DNA of 64,000 bases. It comes from Salinimicrobium catena. Its GTDB lineage: Bacteria; Bacteroidota; Bacteroidia; Flavobacteriales; Flavobacteriaceae. The notes under the pieces are model-generated. The model was not told the DNA's origin and searched no databases. It worked only from the letters and a program-made list of their open reading frames with translations. The DNA is taken from the NCBI RefSeq assembly GCF_900102915.1, contig NZ_FNGG01000001.1, positions 124,001 through 188,000 on the forward strand, read 5' to 3'. Within the stretch, counting starts at the first letter, position 1. The number at the start of each line of letters is the position of its first letter. Positions 43,947 to 52,530 of the stretch are shown here, piece by piece. Both the position numbers and the translations under genes were made by a program.

Positions 43947-43955
43947 CGGGAATCC

Positions 43956-43998
43956 TGATCATGATCAGTTCCTGCCTGCAGGGAAACTGTTAATTTTA
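43956..43998 (+). promoter_or_regulatory. Crp/Fnr-type operator plus -7 box for the nuo operon
   Basis: The perfect 14-bp palindrome CTGATCATGATCAG (TGA-N6-TCA at 43956-43967) is followed by the -7 box TAATTTTA at 43991-43998, spacing 29.5 nt. It is the only member whose right half does not continue as TCAT. Confidence 0.75.
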
Positions 43999-44022
43999 TT
44001 AACATAAAAAAGCGATGAAAAA

Positions 44023-44373
44023 ATGGGATCAGAAGCGATAATCGTGTTCTTTCTTGCCGGGGTGGTTTTGGTTGCCGGCGCAAATTTTCTTTCGAACTTA
44101 ATCTCTCCAAAGTCAGATAACCCCCAAAAAAGGGAGCCTTACGAAAGTGGAATGACCACCATAGGTCCAACCTGGGTGCAGTTCAAGGTTGGCTATTACC
44201 TGTTCGCCATCCTCTTCCTCATCTTTGATGTGGAAGTCGCTTTCCTGGTGCCCTGGGCAGTGGTCTTTGGAGAAATGGGCTCTATCGCCCTGGTTGAAAT
44301 ACTCATCTTCCTGTTCATTTTAGGCTTAGGCCTGGCATATGCATGGAAAAAAGGCGCATTAAAATGGGAATAG
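44023..44373 (+). CDS. nuoA: NADH-quinone oxidoreductase-type complex I subunit A
   Basis: The 116-residue membrane protein has three helices and the conserved loop [19 protein letters not shown] before helix 2, typical of NuoA at the junction of the membrane and peripheral arms. It is first in the eleven-gene nuo operon with a regulon promoter. Its end overlaps the start region of nuoB by 10 nt. Confidence 0.95.
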   Translation: MGSEAIIVFFLAGVVLVAGANFLSNLISPKSDNPQKREPYESGMTTIGPTWVQFKVGYYLFAILFLIFDVEVAFLVPWAVVFGEMGSIALVEILIFLFILGLGLAYAWKKGALKWE

Positions 44374-44942
44374 TAAATAGCAAAACTGCTTCAACAGCAG
44401 GAAATATACCCGAAGATTTTCCGGGAAAAGTGATCCCGGCCGGCAACGGTGCCAATATCGTGGTCACTTCGCTTGACAAGATCATCAACTGGGGGCGTGC
44501 CAACTCGCTGTGGTCTCTTTACTTCGGAACAAGCTGCTGCGCGATCGAAATGATGCAGACCGGCGCAGCACGTCATGATTACTCCCGCTTTGGTTTTGAA
44601 GTCGCGCGGCCTTCCCCCAGGCAGGCAGACCTCATCATTATCGCGGGAACAATCACGACCAAAATGGCTCCGGTACTAAGAAGATTATACGACCAGATGG
44701 CCGAGCCAAAGTATGTGATCGCTATGGGCGCCTGCGCAATTTCCGGAGGGCCTTTCTTTTACAACTCCTATTCCGTAGTAAAAGGCGCAGATCACGTGAT
44801 CCCCGTAGATGTTTACGTGCCCGGTTGCCCGCCGCGACCCGAAGCTTTGCTTGAAGGTATGATCATGCTGCAAAAGAAGATCATGAACGAAAGCCGCACC
44901 AAACAAAAGAATCCTATTGAAGGATTCGATGAAGGAATTTAA
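44364..44942 (+). CDS. nuoB: complex I subunit B (cluster N2)
   Basis: The 192-residue (from ATG 44364) peripheral subunit carries cluster N2. Seen: [17 protein letters not shown] with the CC pair, [32 protein letters not shown], and [14 protein letters not shown]. An in-frame ATG at 44343 lies deeper inside nuoA and is less likely. N2 is the last cluster before quinone, so the quinone-reducing site is intact even though the NADH module is absent. Confidence 0.95.
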   Translation: MGIVNSKTASTAGNIPEDFPGKVIPAGNGANIVVTSLDKIINWGRANSLWSLYFGTSCCAIEMMQTGAARHDYSRFGFEVARPSPRQADLIIIAGTITTKMAPVLRRLYDQMAEPKYVIAMGACAISGGPFFYNSYSVVKGADHVIPVDVYVPGCPPRPEALLEGMIMLQKKIMNESRTKQKNPIEGFDEGI

Positions 44943-44952
44943 TAAAGGTGCT

Positions 44953-45429
44953 ATGACAAACGAAGCCCTACAAACGACGATAGAAAGCTGGTTTCCCGAC
45001 CCTGAATTCAGTCAACCGCAGTTTTCTGAAGAAGGTTCACAGTTCCTTAATGTAAGTGTTGAGGCCGACCAACTTCACGAACTCATGCAATTGCTAAAAC
45101 ACAACCCCGACACACACTTTGATTATCTCTTTTGCCTCACCGGGGTTGACTACGGCAAGGAATTGGGCGTGGTTTACCACCTGGAGTCCACCATACACCG
45201 CCACATCCTGGTCGTGAAGGTACAGACGAAGGACCGCGAAAACCCAATTTTTGACTCTGTTCAGGACTTATGGGCAACGGCCAATTTCCACGAACGGGAG
45301 GTGCACGATTTCTTCGGAATAAAATTCAGGAACCATCCCAACATGAAAAGATTGTTCCTTTCTGAAGACTGGGAAGGTTTCCCGCTTCGGAAAGATTACG
45401 AAGACGAGATCAACATGGTGGTCAAATAG
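44953..45429 (+). CDS. nuoC: complex I subunit C
   Basis: The 158-residue (from ATG 44953) subunit has the NuoC core: DYLFCLTGVDYGKELGVVYHLEST and DLWATANFHEREVHDFFGIKFRNHPNMKRLFLSEDWEGFPLRKDY (read in parts). Alternative starts at 44917 and 44929 overlap nuoB. It is separate from nuoD, unlike the NuoCD fusion of enteric bacteria. Confidence 0.93.
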   Translation: MTNEALQTTIESWFPDPEFSQPQFSEEGSQFLNVSVEADQLHELMQLLKHNPDTHFDYLFCLTGVDYGKELGVVYHLESTIHRHILVVKVQTKDRENPIFDSVQDLWATANFHEREVHDFFGIKFRNHPNMKRLFLSEDWEGFPLRKDYEDEINMVVK

Positions 45430-45436
45430 CAGAATT

Positions 45437-46573
45437 ATGGAAACAGCTACACTAAATAATACCTCTCCAAAAAGCAACTTCAAATCTGAAGAATACTTCA
45501 TCAACATGGGGCCGCAACACCCGGCGACTCACGGAGTTCTAAGGTTGTTGCTGACCATAGACGGAGAGATCATCAAAAAAGTGGAACCCGATCTTGGTTA
45601 CATTCACCGTTCCATAGAAAAGATGTGCGAAAAGGACAGCTATCAGCAGATCGTTCACCTTACTGACAGGATGGATTATCTCTCCTCGCACATCAACAAC
45701 GAAGCGGTTTGCCTGGCAGTAGAGAATGCCCTGGAACTTGAAGTACCGGAAAGGGTACAAGTAATAAGGACCATTCTGGGAGAACTTACCCGTCTTTCTT
45801 CACATATGCTGTGGTGGGGCGTGATGGGAATGGATGTGGGAGCATTGACCACCTATTTTTATGGCTTCAGGGACCGCGAGATGATCAATGATATCTTCGA
45901 GGAAACCTGTGGTGCCAGGCTTACCATGAATTATAATATTCCTGGCGGGCTTATGCACGACATCCACCCGAATTTCGTCAAAAGAGTAAAAGAGTTCATT
46001 GCTCACTTCAAGACCAAACTTCCGGAATATGACCGGTTGCTTACAGGGAACGTCATCTTTCAAAAAAGGACAAAAGGAGTGGGAATTCTCTCAAAAGAAG
46101 ACGCCATCAATTTTGGAGCTTCCGGGCCGGTTGCCCGCGCTTCAGGTTACTCCTGTGATGTAAGGAAATATCATCCTTACAGTGCCCTTGATAAAGTAAA
46201 CTTCAAGGAAGCTCTTGATACGGCCGGCGATTCCTTCGCTCGCTACACCGTAAGGATCCGGGAAATGTGGGAGTCCCTTTCGATCATAGAACAATTGATA
46301 GACAACATTCCTGAAGGAGAGCATAAAGTAGCCACGAATGCCGTGATCAAATTGCCGAAAGGAGATTTTTACCAGAAGGTGGAAACCGCGAGGGGGGAAT
46401 TGGGCGTGTACATCATAAGCACCGGCACCAAGAACCCGCACCGTGTAAAATTCAGAAGCCCCGGGCTTTCCAACCTTTCGCTGTTGAACCACATCGCCGT
46501 TGGCGGCAAGATAGGAGACCTGGTGGCAACCATGGCTACCATTGATATTGTTGTACCCGATATTGACCGATAA
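45437..46573 (+). CDS. nuoD: complex I subunit D
   Basis: The 378-residue subunit forms part of the quinone pocket. Seen: NMGPQHPATHGVLRLL (conserved quinone-site His), DLGYIHRSIEKM, and MAVVDI-type end VATMATIDIVVPDIDR. It is full length. It lies 7 nt after nuoC and 10 nt before nuoH. Confidence 0.96.
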   Translation: METATLNNTSPKSNFKSEEYFINMGPQHPATHGVLRLLLTIDGEIIKKVEPDLGYIHRSIEKMCEKDSYQQIVHLTDRMDYLSSHINNEAVCLAVENALELEVPERVQVIRTILGELTRLSSHMLWWGVMGMDVGALTTYFYGFRDREMINDIFEETCGARLTMNYNIPGGLMHDIHPNFVKRVKEFIAHFKTKLPEYDRLLTGNVIFQKRTKGVGILSKEDAINFGASGPVARASGYSCDVRKYHPYSALDKVNFKEALDTAGDSFARYTVRIREMWESLSIIEQLIDNIPEGEHKVATNAVIKLPKGDFYQKVETARGELGVYIISTGTKNPHRVKFRSPGLSNLSLLNHIAVGGKIGDLVATMATIDIVVPDIDR

Positions 46574-46583
46574 ATAGTAAAAA

Positions 46584-47633
46584 ATGAAGATCTTAAGCAT
46601 CAACGAGTGGTTGCTCAGTTTTATGCCGGCAGGCGCAGCAAGTATCACCGAAATGGTACTTATAGCCCTTATTTACCTCACCGTTTTCGCAGTATTGGGA
46701 TTATACCTGGTGCTGCTGGAAAGAAAAGTGGCTGCATGGTTCCAGTTAAGGCTGGGCCCTAACCGGGTGGGCTACAAAGGGATGTTTCAGACGCTGGCCG
46801 ATGCCCTCAAACTGGTTTCCAAGGAATTGACAGGCACGGTGAAGGCAGATAAGTTCCTGTACAATCTCGCACCTTATTTTGTGATCATAACGGCCCTAAT
46901 GGCCCTTTCGGTCTTTCCTTTTACCGAAAATCTGCAGGCCTTCGACATTAACATCGGTTTGTTCTTTTTGATCGCGATCTCCTCAATTGGGGTTATCGGG
47001 ATCCTGTTAGGCGGCTGGGGTAGCAATAATAAATTCGCCCTTATCGGCGCAATGCGAAGCGGGGTACAGACCATCAGTTATGAACTTTCTGTAGGATTGT
47101 CGTTGTTGACCATGGTAATCCTTACCGGAAGCCTTCAGCTTTCAGAAATAATTGAAGTCCAGAAAAACGGTTGGCTTATTGTGCAGGGGCATATTCCGGC
47201 CATGATCGCCTTTATGATCTACATGATCTCGGGAACTGCCGAAACCAACCGGGCCCCTTTTGATATGGTGGAAGCAGAATCTGAACTTGGAGCGGGATAC
47301 CATACTGAATATTCGGGAATGAAATTCGCCTACTTCTTTTTAGCCGAATTCATCAACATGTTCATCATCGCGGCCATCGCAACCACAGTTTTCTTTGGTG
47401 GTTGGCTCTCTCCCTTCGGGATCACCGAATCCATACCGTTCATGGGCATCTTCTGGTTCCTGGCAAAAACCTTTGTACTGGTGTTTCTTATGATGTGGTT
47501 CAGGTGGACCTTCCCCAGGCTTCGGGTAGACCAGTTGCTTACCCTGGAGTGGAAGTACCTGCTCCCCATTAACCTGGTGAACCTGGTTTTAATGGCAGTG
47601 ATCGTATGGTTAAATATCACAATTCAATTCTAA
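46584..47633 (+). CDS. nuoH: complex I subunit H
   Basis: The 349-residue membrane subunit has about eight helices. It contains LERKVAAWFQLRLGPNRVGY and ETNRAPFDMVEAESELGAGYHTEYSG, the acidic loop near the quinone channel. The order D-H shows that nuoE, nuoF and nuoG, which usually lie between D and H, are absent: nuoH starts 10 nt after nuoD. Confidence 0.97.
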   Translation: MKILSINEWLLSFMPAGAASITEMVLIALIYLTVFAVLGLYLVLLERKVAAWFQLRLGPNRVGYKGMFQTLADALKLVSKELTGTVKADKFLYNLAPYFVIITALMALSVFPFTENLQAFDINIGLFFLIAISSIGVIGILLGGWGSNNKFALIGAMRSGVQTISYELSVGLSLLTMVILTGSLQLSEIIEVQKNGWLIVQGHIPAMIAFMIYMISGTAETNRAPFDMVEAESELGAGYHTEYSGMKFAYFFLAEFINMFIIAAIATTVFFGGWLSPFGITESIPFMGIFWFLAKTFVLVFLMMWFRWTFPRLRVDQLLTLEWKYLLPINLVNLVLMAVIVWLNITIQF

Positions 47634-47637
47634 GACG

Positions 47638-48114
47638 ATGAGTTACTTTTCAGAAATATATGACGGAATAAAGACCCTGCTCACAGGCATGAGCGTGACG
47701 GGAAAATATTTCCTCAACTCAAGAAAAGGGGCTATAACCCAACAGTACCCCGACAATCGGGACACGCTCCAAATGTTCGATCGTTTCCGCGGAGAAGTGG
47801 TAATGCCACACGATGAGAACAACGAACACAGCTGTACCGGCTGTCAAAAATGTGAACTGGCCTGTCCTAACGGAAGTATCGAGATCATTTGGGACAGAGT
47901 TGTAGACGAGGAGACCGGAAAAAAGAAAAAGATCATAGATCAACATATCTATCACCTGGGCATGTGTACCCAGTGCGGACTTTGTGTGGACGCCTGTCCT
48001 TCAGATGCCATAAAATGGGCACAGAACTTTGAAAATTCTGTTTACGACAGGACCCAGCTTACCCGAGTGTTGAACAAACCCGGTTCTAAAGTAAGAGCCG
48101 GTGTAGAAGAATAA
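47638..48114 (+). CDS. nuoI: complex I subunit I (two 4Fe-4S clusters)
   Basis: The 158-residue peripheral subunit has clusters N6a and N6b: CTGCQKCELACPNGSIEI and CTQCGLCVDACPSDAIKW. In a complex without NuoEFG these would be the first clusters to receive electrons, plausibly from ferredoxin. Confidence 0.95.
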   Translation: MSYFSEIYDGIKTLLTGMSVTGKYFLNSRKGAITQQYPDNRDTLQMFDRFRGEVVMPHDENNEHSCTGCQKCELACPNGSIEIIWDRVVDEETGKKKKIIDQHIYHLGMCTQCGLCVDACPSDAIKWAQNFENSVYDRTQLTRVLNKPGSKVRAGVEE

Positions 48115-48117
48115 GTC

Positions 48118-48723
48118 ATGGAAAAAGTCATTTTTTACCTTCTTGCTATAATAATGGTCGCTTCTGCAATTGCGTCAGTGAGCAGCCGAAGAATGTTGCG
48201 TTCTGTTGTGTATCTGTTATTTGTGCTGATAGGGGCCGCCGGGTTGTATTTTTTGATGGACTATAATTTCCTGGCGGCCATTCAGCTAACGGTATATGCG
48301 GGAGGCATCGTGGTACTGATCATCTTTTCGGTACTCCTCATTCAGCATATAGAAATGGAACTGGAGATAGCCAAATCCTCACGGCGCTGGTTCTCAGCCC
48401 TGCTTTGCCTTATGGGGCTCAGCATCTTTCTGGGTACTATTTACTCTCATCCTTTTGCCGTTGCTGAAACTACTTCTACCACTACCGTTGCCGAAATCGG
48501 CAGAGCCTTATTAAGCTTTGAAAAAGGTGGTTTCATCTTACCTTTTGAAGTCATAAGTATCCTGCTGCTGGCAGCAATGATAGGAGCCATCACTATTGCC
48601 AAAGGAGGTAAAGAGATAAAGCAGGAAGTTCCGGAAAGCCTGGATATCGATAAGATCCTGCAGGATGCAAAACAGCAGGCGGAAGAGAAAGTAATGGAGC
48701 TGGAATCTTCAACTAAAAATTAA
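48118..48723 (+). CDS. nuoJ: complex I subunit J
   Basis: The 201-residue subunit has five helices, with the pi-bulge helix LTVYAGGIVVLIIFSVLL. The C-terminal tail is extended and charged (SLDIDKILQDAKQQAEEKVMELE). It lies 3 nt after nuoI. Confidence 0.93.
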   Translation: MEKVIFYLLAIIMVASAIASVSSRRMLRSVVYLLFVLIGAAGLYFLMDYNFLAAIQLTVYAGGIVVLIIFSVLLIQHIEMELEIAKSSRRWFSALLCLMGLSIFLGTIYSHPFAVAETTSTTTVAEIGRALLSFEKGGFILPFEVISILLLAAMIGAITIAKGGKEIKQEVPESLDIDKILQDAKQQAEEKVMELESSTKN

Positions 48724-48765
48724 AGACAAAAACGGGTTTTAAAGCCCTGTAAAATTTCAGAAAAT

Positions 48766-49083
48766 ATGATCCCGGGAGTAAGCATAACCGAAATCCTCAC
48801 CCTCACCTCCATCCTGTTCTTTATTGGGGTGTACGGGTTCATTACCAGGAAGAACCTCATCTCGATCCTTATCTCTGTGGAATTGATCCTGAATTCTTCT
48901 GTGGTAAACTTTGTAGTGATCAACAAATACCTCTATCCTGAAATGCTTCAGGGCATGGTGTATTCCATTTTCATCATAGCGGTGGCCGCGGCAGAGACCG
49001 CTCTGGCAGTGGCCATCATAATCAACATCTACAGGCGACTGAGTTCTGTGGAAGTCAGGGAAACTGAAACAATGAAGTATTAA
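48766..49083 (+). CDS. nuoK: complex I subunit K
   Basis: The 105-residue, three-helix subunit has the conserved glutamates in SVELILNSSVVNF and AAAETALAVAIII. Length is typical for NuoK. Confidence 0.95.
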   Translation: MIPGVSITEILTLTSILFFIGVYGFITRKNLISILISVELILNSSVVNFVVINKYLYPEMLQGMVYSIFIIAVAAAETALAVAIIINIYRRLSSVEVRETETMKY

Positions 49084-49095
49084 ACTTTTGATGAC

Positions 49096-51015
49096 ATGAA
49101 CTTAATCAACCTTATTCTGATTCCTGCGATCCCCCTGGCTGTGTTCCTGGTACTGGGGATCTTCAGCCATAAAATAAAACCCGCGGTTTCGGGCGTGGTG
49201 GGTGTCGCCGGTCTGGCTACCTCTACCCTGCTCTCCTTTTACACTGCCTGGCAGTATTTCTTCGTGCTGGGCAAGCTTGACGGCGTCTACCAGACCTTTG
49301 TAGAAAAGATCACCTGGATGCAGTTCACAGAAAGCCTTCATATAGATATGGGGGTCCTTATAGATCCTATTTCAGTAATGATGTTGATCGTGGTCTCTAC
49401 CATTTCCCTTATGGTACATATCTACAGCAGGGGTTACATGAAAGGAGATGACGGCTACACCCGCTTCTTCGCTTATCTTTCATTGTTCACCTTCTCCATG
49501 TACGGACTGGTGCTGGCCACGAACCTTTTCCAGATCTACATTTTCTGGGAATTGGTGGGAGTTTCATCATTCCTGCTGATAGGTTACTACTACACCAAAA
49601 CTTCGGCCATAGCGGCGGCCAAAAAAGCCTTTATCGTGACCCGCTTTGCCGACTTCGGATTTTTGATAGGGATCTTCATCATCGGGTTCTACACCAATAC
49701 TTTTGACTTTCAAACTTTGAACGATCCCCAAGGACCCGCGATCCTTACCTGGGCATCATCTTCGTTCATGGGACTTTCTGTGATCACCTGGGCATTGATT
49801 CTCATCTTTATGGGAGGTGCCGGAAAATCAGCTATGTTCCCGTTGCACATCTGGCTGCCCGATGCCATGGAAGGGCCTACCCCTGTTTCGGCACTTATTC
49901 ACGCTGCGACTATGGTTGTGGCCGGGGTATACCTGGTGGCCCGTCTGTTCCCAATGTTTTACATGGTCGAGGACGGCTTCGCCCTCAACATCGTGGCCTA
50001 TGTAGGTGCATTTTCTGCACTGTTCGCCGCGATCATCGCCATCACCCAGACAGATATCAAACGTGTCCTGGCATTTTCCACCATGTCCCAGCTTGGGTAC
50101 ATGATGATGTCTTTAGGAGTTTCCGGGTTTGATGGACACGAAGGGGTAGGTTATATGGCTTCCATGTTCCACCTGTTCACCCATGCCATGTTCAAGGCTT
50201 TGCTGTTCCTTGGTGCAGGTTCGGTCATCCATGCTGTTCACAGCAATTACCTGAAAGACATGGGCGGCCTCAGAAAATACATGCCGGTCACCAACATCAC
50301 CTTTTTGATTGCGGCTCTTGCCATTGCCGGGGTACCGCCACTGGCAGGCTTCTGGAGTAAGGATGAGATCCTGGTGGCAGCATATGAAAATAGCCAGTTC
50401 CTCTACGGAATCGGAGTTTTCGTCGCCGGATTGACCGCTTTTTATATGTTCAGGATCTACTTCGGAATTTTCTGGGGCAAGGAAACCAATTACAAACACG
50501 CCCCTCATGAATCTCCGTTTTCCATGACCCTTCCCCTAATGATCCTTGCGATCTTGAGCATTGGGGCTGGTTTTATCCCTTTCAGCGAATTCGTAACGGC
50601 CGATAAAGCCGGTTTTGCTACCCATATTAATCTTGAACTGGCAGCAATTGCTATTGTTGCAGGGCTGCTGGGAATTGTTCTGGCCTGGATCTTTTATAAA
50701 AAGGAAAATGACCTGGCTTTCCGCTTTTCAAATGCCTTCGGGAGGTTTTATACCTGGACCAGCCATAAATTCTATTTTGACGAGATCTACCTTTTCATTG
50801 CCCGCAGGATCTTCTTCCAGAGTGTGGCTGCCCCAATCGCGAAATTCGATAAGAAGATCGTGGATGGCACCATGGAAGGCATAGGAAATCAAACGGTTGT
50901 TGTTTCGAGAAAGATCAAGGGCATGCAATCGGGGAAAGTGCAGGATTACGCTTTCGGCTTTATAGGTGGGGTGGTCATCCTGGCACTGGTATTCATTTAT
51001 ATATGGACTAATTAA
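49096..51015 (+). CDS. nuoL: complex I subunit L (antiporter-like)
   Basis: The 639-residue antiporter-like subunit has about 16 helices, ending in the lateral helix. Seen: FWELVGVSSFLLIGYYY, GGAGKSAMFPLHIWLPDAMEGPTPVSALIHAATMV, KRVLAFSTMSQLGYMM and MFKALLFLGAGSVIHA (in parts). It is one of three proton-pumping channels. Confidence 0.97.
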   Translation: MNLINLILIPAIPLAVFLVLGIFSHKIKPAVSGVVGVAGLATSTLLSFYTAWQYFFVLGKLDGVYQTFVEKITWMQFTESLHIDMGVLIDPISVMMLIVVSTISLMVHIYSRGYMKGDDGYTRFFAYLSLFTFSMYGLVLATNLFQIYIFWELVGVSSFLLIGYYYTKTSAIAAAKKAFIVTRFADFGFLIGIFIIGFYTNTFDFQTLNDPQGPAILTWASSSFMGLSVITWALILIFMGGAGKSAMFPLHIWLPDAMEGPTPVSALIHAATMVVAGVYLVARLFPMFYMVEDGFALNIVAYVGAFSALFAAIIAITQTDIKRVLAFSTMSQLGYMMMSLGVSGFDGHEGVGYMASMFHLFTHAMFKALLFLGAGSVIHAVHSNYLKDMGGLRKYMPVTNITFLIAALAIAGVPPLAGFWSKDEILVAAYENSQFLYGIGVFVAGLTAFYMFRIYFGIFWGKETNYKHAPHESPFSMTLPLMILAILSIGAGFIPFSEFVTADKAGFATHINLELAAIAIVAGLLGIVLAWIFYKKENDLAFRFSNAFGRFYTWTSHKFYFDEIYLFIARRIFFQSVAAPIAKFDKKIVDGTMEGIGNQTVVVSRKIKGMQSGKVQDYAFGFIGGVVILALVFIYIWTN

Positions 51016-51024
51016 CGAACGATC

Positions 51025-52512
51025 ATGGATATTTTATCACTTTTTGTCATACTTCCGGTGCTCACAGTGATCGCACTGGGATTCACAAAAGACCTGAAAC
51101 AGGCTCGTATTCTCTCCATGATAGGAGGGCTGGTGCAGCTTGGAATGGCAATAAACCTGCTTTTCTCCTATTTTAGAGAAAGAGCGGTCAATGACAGCAT
51201 CATGCTGTTCACCCGCGATGTGGTGTGGTTCGAACAGTTCAACATTCATTATAACATAGGGGTTGATGGCATCTCTGTTGCCCTGATCCTGCTAACCTCT
51301 ATTATCGTACTTGCCGGAGTTTTCATCTCCTGGAAAATGGAAGAACTTCCCAAGGAATTCTTTATTTCCCTGATCGTACTTTCCACAGGAGTGTATGGGT
51401 TCTTTATCTCTATAGACCTGTTCACCATGTTCGTATTCTATGAGATTGCGGTCATCCCGATGTATCTTTTGATAGGCATCTGGGGTTCAGGCCCAAAAGA
51501 ATATTCGGCCATGAAATTGACGCTGATGCTGATGGGAGCTTCTGCAGTATTGATGGTTGGGATCCTGGGAATCTATTTTAACTCAAATGCAGATGGAGGC
51601 GCACTGACCTTTAACATCCTTGAGATCGCAAAAGTGAACATTCCGTTCGAAGCTCAGAAACTGTTCTTCCCGCTAACCTTTATTGGCTTTGCGATCCTGG
51701 GAGCTTTATTCCCCTTCCACACCTGGTCGCCAGACGGGCATGCTTCGGCACCAACCGCCGTTTCCATGCTGCACGCCGGGGTCTTGATGAAACTGGGAGG
51801 ATACGGGATATTCAGAGTGGCCATGTACCTGCTTCCGGAAGGAGCAATAGAATGGAGCTGGTTCTTCATCATCCTTTCAGCCATCGGGGTCATCTACGGT
51901 GCTTTTGCGGCCCTGAGACAAACCGACCTGAAATACATCAATGCATACGCCTCTGTTAGCCACCTGGGAATGGTAAGTTTTGCACTGCTTATGCTGAACA
52001 AGACCGCCTGGAACGGAGCTATTTTACAATCCCTGTCCCACGGCTTCATGACTGCCCTTTTCTTCGCGTTGATCGGGATGATCTACGGAAGGACGCACAC
52101 CCGTGACATCACAAAATTGGGAGGGCTGCTGAAGGTGATTCCCTTCATCTCGGTCATCTATGTGGTCGCCGGAATGGCACTTTTGGGACTTCCGGGCTTC
52201 AGCGGATTTGTCGCGGAAATGAACATTTTCATGGGAGCTTTTCAGCATGACAGCATGTTCTACAGGATAGTAACCATAATATCCATATCGGCAATAGTGG
52301 TCACCGCGGTCTACGTTTTAAGAGTAGTGGGAATAATGCTGATGGGACCTGTAAAAAATGAAGCCTATACTAAGCTTGCGGGGGTAACCTGGTATGAAAG
52401 AACGGGAATCCTTCTGCTGCTGATTCCGATTATTGGCATTGGAGTGGCTCCATTATGGATAAGCAACATGATCATGGAAAGCATTCAACCCTTCATTCAG
52501 GGAGTGTTATAA
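51025..52512 (+). CDS. nuoM: complex I subunit M (antiporter-like)
   Basis: The 495-residue antiporter-like subunit has about 14 helices. Seen: YEIAVIPMYLLIGIWG, FPFHTWSPDGHASAPTAVSMLHAGVLMKLGGYG (in parts) and KYINAYASVSHLGMV. Its order between nuoL and nuoN is standard. Confidence 0.97.
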   Translation: MDILSLFVILPVLTVIALGFTKDLKQARILSMIGGLVQLGMAINLLFSYFRERAVNDSIMLFTRDVVWFEQFNIHYNIGVDGISVALILLTSIIVLAGVFISWKMEELPKEFFISLIVLSTGVYGFFISIDLFTMFVFYEIAVIPMYLLIGIWGSGPKEYSAMKLTLMLMGASAVLMVGILGIYFNSNADGGALTFNILEIAKVNIPFEAQKLFFPLTFIGFAILGALFPFHTWSPDGHASAPTAVSMLHAGVLMKLGGYGIFRVAMYLLPEGAIEWSWFFIILSAIGVIYGAFAALRQTDLKYINAYASVSHLGMVSFALLMLNKTAWNGAILQSLSHGFMTALFFALIGMIYGRTHTRDITKLGGLLKVIPFISVIYVVAGMALLGLPGFSGFVAEMNIFMGAFQHDSMFYRIVTIISISAIVVTAVYVLRVVGIMLMGPVKNEAYTKLAGVTWYERTGILLLLIPIIGIGVAPLWISNMIMESIQPFIQGVL

Positions 52513-52530
52513 TAATTAAAGAGGAGAAAA

